NCBI RefSeq assembly: GCF_000429705.1
Contig: NZ_KE386943.1
Coordinates: 262,744-326,743, forward strand
From: Alteribacter aurantiacus DSM 18675
GTDB taxonomy: Bacteria; Bacillota; Bacilli; Bacillales; Salisediminibacteriaceae
DNA length: 64,000 bases
Reading direction: 5' to 3'
Part shown: positions 8,654 to 17,085 of the stretch, one piece after another
Numbering within the stretch: position 1 is the stretch's first letter
Layout: the number at the start of each line of letters is the position of its first letter
Notes under the pieces: generated by a model
The model's input: the letters and a program-made list of their open reading frames with translations, nothing else
Database searches by the model: none
Told to the model about the DNA's origin: nothing
Program-made: the position numbers and the translations under genes

Positions 8654-8682
8654 GATTTCGCCAAGAATAGCAAATTTCCTTC
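8654..8682 (-). promoter_or_regulatory. Sigma-H-like promoter for spo0F
   Basis: Minus strand GAAGGAAAT (8674-8682), 11 bp, GGCGAAATC (8654-8662). This matches the sigma-H pattern RnAGGAwww-N11/12-RnnGAATww with one or two changes in the -10. B. subtilis spo0F is known to use sigma-H. It starts about 60 bases upstream of the GTG. Confidence 0.55.
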
Positions 8683-8913
8683 TTTTCATACATCATTTGC
8701 ATTGTTTTTTTTCACCAGTGTTGCTTATACTGTTCATGTACGAATAAGGAGAGAGTAGTGGAGTAACACCGATATGATCACATTTGTGATGTATTCTCGG
8801 GAGTAAGTAGGTGTTTTTTAAAAAGGGACAGACTCGTGTAACATCTACCACGAAACCAGCCTTTGTAAACACAAATATCCATATACTGAAAAAATGAAAG
8901 GACAAGATCTGAC

Positions 8914-9447
8914 ATGGATAAAATCTTTTCGACCCAGCTGCAAGGCTTACTTAACAAGATGAATGATACATACGAGGAAGCGTTTGAAGATGCTTCACGA
9001 ATACTTGCCCAAACGATTACCAGCAGGGGAAAAATCGGAATCCTTGCTAAAGGAGAAATGGAAGGCGTACTTGCCCAAGCGATCAAAGGTGTCGATCGCT
9101 TCGAGTCGGTTGTTGAACTAGAAGAGGGAAACCTCGATGTATTGGATGAGATGGACACTGCTCTTATTTTTAGTCCTTCGCCTAACGAAGCCACTTGTTG
9201 TATGGCTGCAGATAGCTTGAAGGGCCGAGGCATTCAAACCGTAGCGGTCTTCACAGGTGAAAAACGAGACGAGGATGGCCCTTCTTTGGAGGACCTTACT
9301 GATGTATCCATTGATTTAGGCGTTAAAAAAGGCCTGATTCCAAACGATCGCGGAGAGCGCGTCGGTCAACCGAGGCTGTTGATGGCATTGTACGCCTACT
9401 ATAACCTTTACTTTACGACAGAGGAGATTCTTTCGGAGCACGAGTAG
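8914..9447 (+). CDS. ywjG: Conserved protein, DUF2529 family (YwjG)
   Basis: 177 aa soluble protein with no signal or membrane segment. Reads MDKIFSTQLQGLLNKM at the start and carries a SIS-like fold pattern (GKIGILAKGEME, IFSPSPNE, GIQTVAVFTGE). It lies divergent from spo0F and convergent with pyrG, the same place as ywjG in B. subtilis. A sugar-phosphate-binding (SIS-type) role is an inference only; no function is assigned in the family. An AAAGGA site precedes the ATG. Confidence 0.85.
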   Translation: MDKIFSTQLQGLLNKMNDTYEEAFEDASRILAQTITSRGKIGILAKGEMEGVLAQAIKGVDRFESVVELEEGNLDVLDEMDTALIFSPSPNEATCCMAADSLKGRGIQTVAVFTGEKRDEDGPSLEDLTDVSIDLGVKKGLIPNDRGERVGQPRLLMALYAYYNLYFTTEEILSEHE

Positions 9448-9575
9448 GTGTGGGGCGGGTTTAAACAGGTTGGGGCGTGCTTTAAACAGGTTCTTGGCTC
9501 GTTTAAACAGGTTGCAGGTTGCGGCGGTCTTTAAACAGGTTAGCTCGCGATTTAAACAGATTAGCCCCCACACCT
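9446..9575 (+). repeat. 21-bp phased word array, TTTAAACAGGTT type, bracketed by a 10-bp inverted repeat
   Basis: Five copies of TTTAAACAGGTT (last TTTAAACAGATT). The C of CAGG falls at 9466, 9487, 9508, 9536 and 9557: steps of 21, 21, 28 and 21. Spacers differ. The array is bracketed by AGGTGTGGGG (9446-9455) and its perfect complement CCCCACACCT (9566-9575). Convergent intergenic region between ywjG and pyrG. Confidence 0.88.
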
Positions 9576-9592
9576 CCCCTCCCTTCAATCAC

Positions 9593-9627
9593 AAAAAAGC
9601 TGATCCCCCAAAAGGATCAGCTTTTTT
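9593..9627. terminator. Bidirectional terminator between ywjG and pyrG
   Basis: AAAAAAGCTGATCC/GGATCAGCTTTTTT stem with A- and T-tracts on either side. Confidence 0.88.
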
Positions 9628-9639
9628 CAATATCATCTA

Positions 9640-11238
9640 TTATTCGCCTTTCAAGCTCGCTCCGATAAATTCACGGAACAGTGGTTGTGGGCGGGTTGGA
9701 CGGGAGATAAACTCCGGGTGGAACTGGGAAGCGATGAAATAAGGATGATCTTTTAATTCCACGATTTCCACTAGGCGGCCATCTGGGCTTGTCCCAGAGA
9801 ACGTGAAGCCGGCCTCTTCCATTTGCTCACGGTATTCGTTGTTAAACTCATAACGGTGACGGTGGCGCTCGTAAACAACTTGCTCACCATAAGCATCGAA
9901 TGCTTTTGTTCCTTCTTGAAGCTTACATGGGTAAAGACCAAGGCGCAATGTTCCACCGTAATCTTCTACATCCTTTTGCTCTGGAAGAAGGTCGATGACC
10001 GGATATGGTGTGGCTGGATTTAACTCAGCAGAGTTTGCTCCTTCAAATCCGAGTACGTTTCTTGCAAACTCCACGCTTGCAAGCTGCATACCAAGGCAAA
10101 TTCCGAGGAACGGTACGCCTGTTGTTCTCGCGTACTCAATTGCCGCAATTTTCCCTTCGATTCCGCGATCGCCAAAGCCTCCAGGAACTAAGATACCGTC
10201 TACTTCACTTAGAAGTTCAGCCGCGTTTTCACGAGTCACATTTTCAGAGTTGATCCACTTAATGTCCACATCTGCGTCAAAGTGGAATCCAGCGTGCTTC
10301 AATGCTTCCGCCACACTCAAGTACGCATCTTGAAGAGCTACGTATTTACCAACGAGGGCAATCGTTGTTTTCTTAGAAAGGTTCGTTACTTTTTCAACTA
10401 ACGCGTTCCACTCGGCCATGTTTGCTTCTGCTTGAGGCAAATTCAAGTGTTTACACACGTAGTCATCAAAGTTTTGACGTTGAAGCTCAAGTGGTACTTC
10501 GTAAAGCGTTTCTGCATCACGTGCTTCGATTACTGCTTCTTTTTCGATATCACAGAAAAGAGCGATCTTGTCTTTCATGTCTTCTGGTACAGGGCGCTCC
10601 GTACGAACAACGATCACGTTTGGCTGGATACCGAGGCTACGAAGCTCTTTTACACTGTGTTGTGTTGGCTTGGATTTCATTTCTCCCGCAGCAGCCAAGT
10701 ATGGGATGAGCGTACAGTGAATGTACATCACGTTTCCTACGCCTACGTCACTCTTGATCTGACGAATCGCTTCTAGGAAAGGCAAACTCTCGATGTCCCC
10801 TACCGTTCCGCCAATCTCTGTGATGACTACATCAGGATTACCGTCTTTGCTTGCGCGGAAGATACGCTCTTTAAGTTCATTTGTAATGTGTGGGATTACT
10901 TGAACCGTTCCCCCAAGATAGTCGCCGCGACGCTCTTTTTTCAAGACGCTCGAGTAAATTTTCCCCGTTGTAACGTTTGAATTTTTGTTTAGATTGATAT
11001 CAATAAAACGCTCGTAGTGACCGAGATCAAGATCCGTCTCTGCTCCGTCGTCTGTGACGAATACCTCACCGTGCTGATATGGACTCATTGTACCCGGGTC
11101 CACGTTGATGTAAGGGTCAAACTTCTGAATCGTTACTTTCAATCCGCGGTTCTTTAGAAGACGACCAAGAGAAGCCGCTGTAATTCCTTTTCCTAGAGAG
11201 GATACTACTCCTCCGGTTACGAAGATATACTTTGTCAT
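9640..11238 (-). CDS. pyrG: CTP synthase
   Basis: ATP- and glutamine-dependent amination of UTP to CTP. 532 aa. The N-terminal synthase domain (MTKYIFVTGGVVSSLGKG, PYINVDPGTMSPYQHGEVF) and the C-terminal glutaminase domain with the nucleophile in FLGICLGMQLA and the HRHRYEFN and SQFHPEF motifs are all intact. Expression is probably set by CTP through the leader described separately. Convergent with ywjG, downstream of rpoE as in B. subtilis. Confidence 0.96.
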   Translation of the reverse strand: MTKYIFVTGGVVSSLGKGITAASLGRLLKNRGLKVTIQKFDPYINVDPGTMSPYQHGEVFVTDDGAETDLDLGHYERFIDINLNKNSNVTTGKIYSSVLKKERRGDYLGGTVQVIPHITNELKERIFRASKDGNPDVVITEIGGTVGDIESLPFLEAIRQIKSDVGVGNVMYIHCTLIPYLAAAGEMKSKPTQHSVKELRSLGIQPNVIVVRTERPVPEDMKDKIALFCDIEKEAVIEARDAETLYEVPLELQRQNFDDYVCKHLNLPQAEANMAEWNALVEKVTNLSKKTTIALVGKYVALQDAYLSVAEALKHAGFHFDADVDIKWINSENVTRENAAELLSEVDGILVPGGFGDRGIEGKIAAIEYARTTGVPFLGICLGMQLASVEFARNVLGFEGANSAELNPATPYPVIDLLPEQKDVEDYGGTLRLGLYPCKLQEGTKAFDAYGEQVVYERHRHRYEFNNEYREQMEEAGFTFSGTSPDGRLVEIVELKDHPYFIASQFHPEFISRPTRPQPLFREFIGASLKGE

Positions 11239-11344
11239 AACGTTCCCTTCCTTTGCTTGTATGTTTATCGTTCAGGGGACGGAACATCCGCCTTTAGGAT
11301 AACCCTAAATGGTCAGGAGCTTCCGTATTATAAAAACAAAAAAA

Positions 11345-11430
11345 CAAAAGTGCCCACCTCAAGCGTTCGCATGAGGGGCACTTTTGTTTTATATATAGGT
11401 TTGGTTCATTTTTTCGTACTTGTGTAGCCC
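11345..11430 (-). promoter_or_regulatory. pyrG leader with CTP-sensing (reiterative transcription) attenuator
   Basis: The predicted transcript starts GGGCUAC at 11430 and ends in the terminator at 11345-11386 (stem GTGCCC[C]TC / GAGGTGGGCAC followed by TTTTGTTTTTTT). In B. subtilis pyrG, low CTP makes polymerase stall at the first C and add extra G residues; the G-run then pairs with the C/U-rich 5' arm of the terminator. Here a run of G plus C can pair with GCCCCUC of the stem. All required parts are visible; function is inferred from that known mechanism. Confidence 0.8.
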
Positions 11431-11437
11431 AAAAATG

Positions 11438-11466
11438 ATTCTACCTAGAATGGGGGGACATGTCAA
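11438..11466 (-). promoter_or_regulatory. Sigma-A promoter for pyrG
   Basis: Minus strand TTGACA (11461-11466), 17 bp, TAGAAT (11438-11443), then seven bases to the GGGC start. A near-consensus promoter whose start dinucleotides suit the attenuator below it. Confidence 0.85.
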
Positions 11467-11538
11467 GGGGCGATTGAAAAGGTGATTGGTCCTTTTCGAC
11501 TCTCACCGATGCATCGCTTACCGCAGTCCTCAAATAAA

Positions 11539-11572
11539 AACCCGGCAGGAATAAGTTTCATCCTACCGGGTT
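11539..11572 (-). terminator. Intrinsic terminator of rpoE
   Basis: AACCCGG[T/C]AGGA / TCCT[A/G]CCGGGTT stem followed by TTTTATTTG on the minus strand; separates rpoE from pyrG. Confidence 0.8.
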
Positions 11573-11636
11573 CCAAGTTTCCAAGGCTATTGGCAGATCA
11601 CTTCCATCTGTTTCAATAACCTTTGTATGGAAAAGA

Positions 11637-12143
11637 TTAACGATCCTCTTCGTCTTCTTCCGAATCAAAGTCTTCCTCTTCTTCTTCGCCGTCGAAGTCA
11701 TCGTCTTCGTCAATGTCGTCGAAATCTTCGTCTTCTTCATTAGCCAGTTCATCGAGCTCATCTTCCAAGTCTTCAAACTCGTCGAAGTCCTCGTCACTGT
11801 CACCGAAGATATCGTCTTCATCGTCAGCAGACGCACGAAGCTTCTTTTTCTTTGGCTTGTTCGTTTGAGAAAGCTCTTCTTCCGTTTGGTCAAATGGGTA
11901 CCATGAACGAAGGCCCCACTTATTGTCGCCAAGGTTTACAAAGCGTCCATCAAGTGACATTTCAGTGTAAAGGTTCGCAATACGGTCTTTAAGATCGGCA
12001 TCAGAGATGTTCTTCATCTCAGCCACTTGCTTAAGCAACACGTGGTACTCTTCAGACCCTTTTTTCTCACTTAAAAGTTCATAGGCAATCTCCAACATGG
12101 ATAATTCTTTCAGCTGTGTATCATCGTATTGTTTCAAGCTCAC
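11637..12143 (-). CDS. rpoE: RNA polymerase delta subunit
   Basis: Small Gram-positive RNAP subunit that promotes recycling and start-site selectivity. The folded N-terminal HARE-HTH-like domain (about residues 1-90, with WGLRSWYPFDQ at its end) is followed by a highly acidic tail of D/E runs (about residues 105-168), the family hallmark. About 168 aa. The GTG at 12143 is preferred over the GTG nine bases upstream because AAAGGAA then sits at normal spacing. In B. subtilis it ends the fadF-acdA-rpoE operon; here the intergenic repeats separate it from icmF. Confidence 0.93.
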   Translation of the reverse strand: MSLKQYDDTQLKELSMLEIAYELLSEKKGSEEYHVLLKQVAEMKNISDADLKDRIANLYTEMSLDGRFVNLGDNKWGLRSWYPFDQTEEELSQTNKPKKKKLRASADDEDDIFGDSDEDFDEFEDLEDELDELANEEDEDFDDIDEDDDFDGEEEEEDFDSEEDEEDR

Positions 12144-12219
12144 AACCGGCACTTCCTTTCGCCCTTATAATCATTAATCTTTTTGAGTATACCTCTATGA
12201 CAGTAATAGTGTTTGACAT

Positions 12220-12346
12220 GCTCCGCTGAGCGCCATACGATCGCTTTCCGCGGCGGTGCCGGCGAGCCTCCTCGGGCCTTTGCCCTGCGGGGTCTCTCCT
12301 GGCTCCCACTGCCGCAGGAGTCTCACTGCTGGCGTTCAGCTACGCA
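12220..12346. repeat. GC-rich dispersed repeat (family B, short form), copy 1
   Basis: About 127 bp upstream of rpoE, running GCTCCGC... CTTTCCGCGGCGGTGCCGG ... CCTCCTCGGGC ... TGCGGGGTCTC ... CCGCAGGAGTCTC ... GCGTTCAGCTACGCA. Nearly the same as copies at 61262-61389 and (interrupted) 56321-56639. From memory this type is widespread in Bacillaceae genomes; mechanism of spread is unknown to me. Confidence 0.85.
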
Positions 12347-12540
12347 TGACAACCGGACCATCATTTTACAGCTAGTAAAGCTTTATTGTATAAGACGTAT
12401 ACTCACTTTAATCTTTATAGGTTAATGTGAGAGAGTTCTCCCATTATTTCCTTGTTGATTTGCATCTTTCATTATAAACATAAACATTCGTTTAATGCCA
12501 GTTTATCAAAGGAGTTTAAAGAAAGAAATGTTATCTTTTT

Positions 12541-12905
12541 TCAGAACGGTGAATGTCTGTGGTGTTTGGCTTGGATTAACGGCTAATGGCCGTAGATTAA
12601 CGGGTCACATCTCCATATTAACGGCATCATCGCCACTATTCCCAGGGTACCGCTCACGATTAACGGCTTTCCGCCAACTTTTCACCGGTTCTCACTCCAT
12701 AACCAGTCTAATCCAAAATTCTCTACTTCAAACCTTTTGAGGAGGTGGTGGCGTTTAAGGTACCCTGAGATTCCTCTTAAAGGTTGTGATTGACGGGTTC
12801 CTAGGCGAGATTAACGGGTTGGAGGTTCGGATTAACGGCTTCATCATTGCGATTCGACGGACACCGCTCCAGATTAACGGCTTCCCGCTAACAATTTACC
12901 GGGTA
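12541..12905 (+). repeat. 21-bp phased word arrays, ATTAACGG type (two blocks)
   Basis: Block one has the word C at 12580, 12601, 12622, 12643 (degenerate), 12664 and 12685, all 21 bp apart. Block two has it at 12794, 12815, 12836, about 12857 (shifted by one), 12878 and 12899. Words include GATTAACGGGT, ATTAACGGCTT, ATTCACCGGTT-like TTCACCGGTT and ATTTACCGGGTAG. The blocks lie beyond the icmF terminator, so outside its transcript. Nothing coding is supported between 12347 and 12981. Confidence 0.88.
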
Positions 12906-12948
12906 GCACCTCAAACCACCTGCCTTCCTCCTTTAGAGATTAAAAGGA

Positions 12949-12972
12949 AGCTGCCTCGCACTTGAGACAGCT
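12949..12972 (-). terminator. Intrinsic terminator of icmF
   Basis: AGCTGTCTC/GAGGCAGCT stem, then TCCTTTTAATC on the minus strand, 10 bases past the icmF stop. Confidence 0.7.
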
Positions 12973-12981
12973 AACTCATAC

Positions 12982-15900
12982 CTATAGATTCCTACGATAC
13001 TGACCGCCTACTTCATAGAGGGCGTTTGTGATTTGACCGAGGCTTGCATAGCGCACGGTTTCCATAAGTTCTTCGAAAAGGTTGCCGCCATTTAAGGCTG
13101 TTTCCTTCAACTGCTTCAATGCTTGCTCCCCTTTTGTTCCGTGAGATTCTTGGAACTGATGGAGGTTGGCGATTTGCCCTTCCTTTTCTTCTTTCGTAGC
13201 ACGGGCAAGTTCCATTTCGAACTCGTCTTCAGATGGCGGGTTCGGATTCAAGTACGTGTTCACTCCGATGATCGGAAGGTCGCCGTTATGCTTTTTCGTT
13301 TCATAAAGAAGCGACTCCTCTTGGATCTTGCCTCGTTGATATTGTGTTTCCATCGCTCCAAGAACCCCGCCGCGATCATTGAGGCGCTCAAGCTCCATTA
13401 ACACCGCTTCTTCTACGAGATCCGTCAGCTCATCAATGATGAACGATCCTTGAAGTGAGTTCTCGTTCCTAGCAAGCCCTAGCTCTTTTGTAATAATGAG
13501 CTGAATGGCCATGGCTCGGCGAACGGACTCTTCTGTTGGCGTCGTCACTGCCTCGTCGTACGCATTCGTATGAAGAGAGTTACAGTTATCATAAATAGCT
13601 AGTAACGCTTGAAGAGTGGTTCGGATGTCGTTAAAGTCCACTTCTTGAGCGTGAAGAGACCGGCCTGACGTTTGGATATGATACTTCAGTTTTTGGCTGC
13701 GCTCATTGGCTCCGTACTTGTTCTTCATGGCCACCGCCCAGACGCGGCGCGCCACTCGACCGATCACCGTATATTCTGGATCAAGACCGTTACTAAAGAA
13801 GAACGACAAGTTCGGTGCAAAGTCGTTAATGTTCATTCCGCGACTCAAGTAATATTCCACGTACGTGAATCCGTTTGCCAACGTGAACGCCAGCTGGCTG
13901 ATCGGATTTGCTCCAGCTTCTGCAATATGATAGCCAGAAATTGAGACAGAATAGTAGTTACGGACTTTGTTATCAATGAAATATTGCTGAATATCACCCA
14001 TCATACGAAGGGCAAATTCGGTTGAGAAAATACATGTGTTTTGTCCTTGGTCTTCTTTTAAAATGTCCGCTTGCACGGTACCTCGGACAACGGATACGGT
14101 TTTGGCTTTGATCTCCGCTCGCTCCGCACCATTCGGTTTTCGTCCATTCTCTTCTTCAAAGAAGGCGAGTTGCTGATCGATCGCCGTGTTCATGAACATG
14201 GCAAGTATGATTGGTGCCGGTCCATTGATCGTCATGGAAACAGACGTGGACGGCGCGCACAAATCAAACCCGTCGTAAAGCTTTTTCATGTCTGTAAGGG
14301 TACAGATGCTTACGCCACTTTCCCCAACCTTCCCGTAAATGTCAGGGCGATGACCCGGATCTTCTCCGTATAAGGTAACCGAATCGAAAGCGGTGGAGAG
14401 GCGCTTCGCTTCATCGTCTTTGGATAAATAGTGAAAGCGTCGATTCGTTCGTTCAGGAGATCCTTCTCCAGCGAACTGGCGCTTAGGATCTTCCCCTTTA
14501 CGCTTAAACGGAAACACACCAGCAGTATAAGGGAACTTACCAGGAACATTCTCCCTACGTACCCAGCGAACGATTTCGCCGTAGTCTTCGTATTTAGGTA
14601 AGGAGACTTTCGGAATATCAAGTCCCGATAAGCTTCTCGTTTTCAGCTCGGTTACAATCTCTTTGTCTCGAATTTTGGTTACGAATTCATCTTTTCCGTA
14701 AGCTTCTTTCGTTTTTTCCCACGTATCCAATGTCTCTTTTGTCTCTAAGTTAAGGGATTGAGAGTAGTGATCCCGGAGCTCGAGGAGGCTTCCTCGGTCA
14801 ATTCCGGTTGTGCCTTCTTCCTCAATTGCCTCTAGGGTTCCTTCCAGTTGAAACAGTCGGCGGGCTTTCTTTACTTCTGCATCCGTATCGCTGTGATACC
14901 CTCTCACCGTTTGGGCAATTTCGCGTAAGTAATGAATTTGCTCTGGAGGGATGATGGCATCTTTTTCAGTCAGCTTGTCATCCTTTCCGAGATCCGTGAG
15001 CCACGATCCGCCGCATTTGTTATCCAAAATACCGGCAAGCTCATAAAAAAGGCGATTCGTACCTGGGTCGTTAAATTGACTTGCGATTGTTCCGAAAACC
15101 GGCATGGTCTCCGGTTCCTCGTCAAAGCGCGTACGGCTCCGTTGAAACGTTTTTCGCACTTCTCGAAGGGCGTCTTCTGAGCCTTTTCGGTCAAATTTGT
15201 TGATCGCAATCAAGTCCGCAAAGTCGATCATGTCGATTTTTTCAAGCTGAGACGGTGCACCGAACTCACTCGTCATCACGTACATGGATACATCGGCTAC
15301 ATCGGCAATCGCCGCATCCCCTTGACCAATTCCGCTTGTTTCAACAATGATCAAGTCAAAACCGGCTCGCTTAACAACGCGAATGGACTCTTCAATCGCT
15401 TTGGATAATTCTTGACGACTGTCTCTTGTGGCTAACGAGCGCATGTACACGCTAGGATGGTGAATGGCATTCATCCGAATACGGTCACCTAGAAGTGCGC
15501 CGCCGGTTTTTTTCTTAGTCGGGTCTACACTTAAAATCGCAAGGGTCTTATCATCGTATGCCCTTAAAAAGCGGCGGACGAGCTCATCGGTCAATGAACT
15601 TTTTCCCGCGCCTCCGGTTCCCGTGATTCCTAGTACAGGTACATTCGGAAGGTCCGATTGGTTCACTGCCTCTTCAAAGAGGGTTTCAGCCGACGCAGCG
15701 ACTTCTTCACCGTTAAATGCCCGCTTCTCGGCTACGGTAATCATCCGTGCGATGTGCTTTGATTCACGGTTCATCAATTGATCCACGTCCACTGACGATA
15801 CGTCGTCAAGGGGATAGTCACAAAGCTCCATCATTTCATTGATCATGCCTTGAAGGCCCATCTTGCGACCGTCTTCGGGAGAATAAATCCGCTTGATTCC

Positions 15901-16239
15901 GTAATCATGAAGCTCTTTGATTTCAGCAGGAATGATAACCCCGCCTCCACCGCCGAATATATTGACGTGATGGATGCCTTTTTCTTTTAAAGAGTCGTAG
16001 AGGTACTTAAAGTATTCCACGTGGCCTCCTTGATAAGAGGATATGGCCACGCCTTGGACGTCCTCTTGTACAATGGCATTTACGACCTCTTCTACGGAGC
16101 GGTTATGACCAAGGTGGATCACTTCCGCTCCTGTCGCTTGAAGCATTCGCCTCATAATGTTTATGGAAGCATCGTGACCGTCAAAAAGTCCGGAAGCCGT
16201 GACAAAACGGACCGGGTTTTTAGGCTCGTAACGTTTCAT
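12982..16239 (-). CDS. icmF: Fused isobutyryl-CoA mutase IcmF (B12 domain, GTPase chaperone and mutase in one chain)
   Basis: Adenosylcobalamin enzyme that interconverts isobutyryl-CoA and n-butyryl-CoA (some homologues also act on isovaleryl- or pivalyl-CoA). About 1085 aa. Domains in order: B12-binding domain (residues ~8-140, with GLFDGHDASI carrying the cobalt-ligand His and GGGGGVIIP), MeaB-like G domain (~190-410, Walker A GITGTGGAGKSS, SVDPTKKKTGGALLGDR, NKFD), and the mutase barrel (~480-1085, LYGEDPGHRPD, GYHIAEAGANP, RSLHAQEVDF). The ATG at 16239 follows GAGGAG. It ends the acyl-CoA cluster, directly after the TetR gene. Confidence 0.94.
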   Translation of the reverse strand: MKRYEPKNPVRFVTASGLFDGHDASINIMRRMLQATGAEVIHLGHNRSVEEVVNAIVQEDVQGVAISSYQGGHVEYFKYLYDSLKEKGIHHVNIFGGGGGVIIPAEIKELHDYGIKRIYSPEDGRKMGLQGMINEMMELCDYPLDDVSSVDVDQLMNRESKHIARMITVAEKRAFNGEEVAASAETLFEEAVNQSDLPNVPVLGITGTGGAGKSSLTDELVRRFLRAYDDKTLAILSVDPTKKKTGGALLGDRIRMNAIHHPSVYMRSLATRDSRQELSKAIEESIRVVKRAGFDLIIVETSGIGQGDAAIADVADVSMYVMTSEFGAPSQLEKIDMIDFADLIAINKFDRKGSEDALREVRKTFQRSRTRFDEEPETMPVFGTIASQFNDPGTNRLFYELAGILDNKCGGSWLTDLGKDDKLTEKDAIIPPEQIHYLREIAQTVRGYHSDTDAEVKKARRLFQLEGTLEAIEEEGTTGIDRGSLLELRDHYSQSLNLETKETLDTWEKTKEAYGKDEFVTKIRDKEIVTELKTRSLSGLDIPKVSLPKYEDYGEIVRWVRRENVPGKFPYTAGVFPFKRKGEDPKRQFAGEGSPERTNRRFHYLSKDDEAKRLSTAFDSVTLYGEDPGHRPDIYGKVGESGVSICTLTDMKKLYDGFDLCAPSTSVSMTINGPAPIILAMFMNTAIDQQLAFFEEENGRKPNGAERAEIKAKTVSVVRGTVQADILKEDQGQNTCIFSTEFALRMMGDIQQYFIDNKVRNYYSVSISGYHIAEAGANPISQLAFTLANGFTYVEYYLSRGMNINDFAPNLSFFFSNGLDPEYTVIGRVARRVWAVAMKNKYGANERSQKLKYHIQTSGRSLHAQEVDFNDIRTTLQALLAIYDNCNSLHTNAYDEAVTTPTEESVRRAMAIQLIITKELGLARNENSLQGSFIIDELTDLVEEAVLMELERLNDRGGVLGAMETQYQRGKIQEESLLYETKKHNGDLPIIGVNTYLNPNPPSEDEFEMELARATKEEKEGQIANLHQFQESHGTKGEQALKQLKETALNGGNLFEELMETVRYASLGQITNALYEVGGQYRRNL

Positions 16240-16259
16240 GTTGATCTCTCCTCTGTCGT

Positions 16260-16907
16260 TCAACCGAGATTGGTTTGAACGTTTGTATCAATCTTAAAAC
16301 CTTCCAACAGTTGACGAAGCTGCAGTTCACAATATTGATCAATCGTGTATTCCCGTTGGATCACCCAGCGTCGAAACGTCCACATGTGACCAGCAACTAA
16401 AATGTTATGACAAGCTAGCTCCATTTCTTCTTTAGAAAGGTGCAAGTACCCTTCATCAATGCCTTTTTGGAGTTCTTTTTCAAACATGGCTTTCATTTTC
16501 AACTCTTTTTCCAACACGTAATTGAGTGCTTCACCTGAGAGCGACTTGGTTTCCTGGTACATGACGAGCACTTCGTCTTGAAGGTCGTGAACGACGCGGA
16601 AGTAAGCTTCGATCACTTGTTTTAACCGATCGAGGCCATGAAGGTTTTCATCCCTCAATTGGGCCCAGTTTTCTACTACCTCGTCATACACGGAGTCACA
16701 AACGAGATAGAGAATGTCTTCTTTTGACCCGATATATTCATAGAGCGTTCCAATGCTAAAGCCGGATTGTTGAGCGACTTCACGGGTAGTGGTTTTGTGG
16801 TACCCTTTTTGGTTAAAAAGCTGAACCGCTGCTTTCACGATTTGATCTCGTCGTTTTTTGACGAGACGTTGGTCTTTTACCATGGACGGCACTTGCTTTT
16901 TCTTCAC
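16260..16907 (-). CDS. TetR/AcrR family regulator of the acyl-CoA cluster
   Basis: 215 aa. N-terminal helix-turn-helix VKAAVQLFNQKGYHKTTTREVAQ (residues ~20-60, then GFSIGTLYEYIGSKEDIL), followed by a TetR_C-type helical ligand domain. The open frame continues 81 codons upstream, but that stretch is the 21-bp array read as heptapeptides (LTCLN/K...), so I take the GTG at 16905-16907, preceded by AAGGAGGGGG. Lying between meaB and icmF, it most likely controls this cluster in response to an acyl-CoA; that role and its operator are inferences. Confidence 0.88.
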   Translation of the reverse strand: MKKKQVPSMVKDQRLVKKRRDQIVKAAVQLFNQKGYHKTTTREVAQQSGFSIGTLYEYIGSKEDILYLVCDSVYDEVVENWAQLRDENLHGLDRLKQVIEAYFRVVHDLQDEVLVMYQETKSLSGEALNYVLEKELKMKAMFEKELQKGIDEGYLHLSKEEMELACHNILVAGHMWTFRRWVIQREYTIDQYCELQLRQLLEGFKIDTNVQTNLG

Positions 16908-16980
16908 GTTTTCCCCCTCCTTGGATGTTGTTTTTGTTTGGCACTTTCTTCGCACTTTTTGTATGGTGAGTGGCGTTTTC

Positions 16981-17085
16981 TTGTTTAAGCAGGTTGGTTG
17001 TGGGTTTAAACAGGTTAGCGCTCCTTTTAAACAGGTTAGCTCCTCTTTTAAAAAGTTTGACGGCTTATTTAAACAGGTTAGCACC
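16981..17085 (+). repeat. 21-bp phased word array, TTTAAACAGGTT type, running into the 3' end of meaB
   Basis: Word C at 16990, 17011, 17032, 17053 (degenerate TTTAAAAAGTTTG) and 17074, exactly 21 bp apart. The last word overlaps the meaB stop (17065-17067) and its final codons (ANLFK). It sits between two genes of one apparent operon, so here the array is probably transcribed. Confidence 0.88.

Noticed and set aside
9470..9742. Plus-strand open frame with FKQV-type heptads downstream of ywjG
   Set aside because: Arises from the 21-bp array and antisense of pyrG; no ribosome site and no homology.
12121..12309. Minus-strand frame MGARRDPAGQRPEEARRHRR inside the repeat upstream of rpoE
   Set aside because: The same peptide recurs at 60933-61352 because both are family B repeat copies; not a gene.
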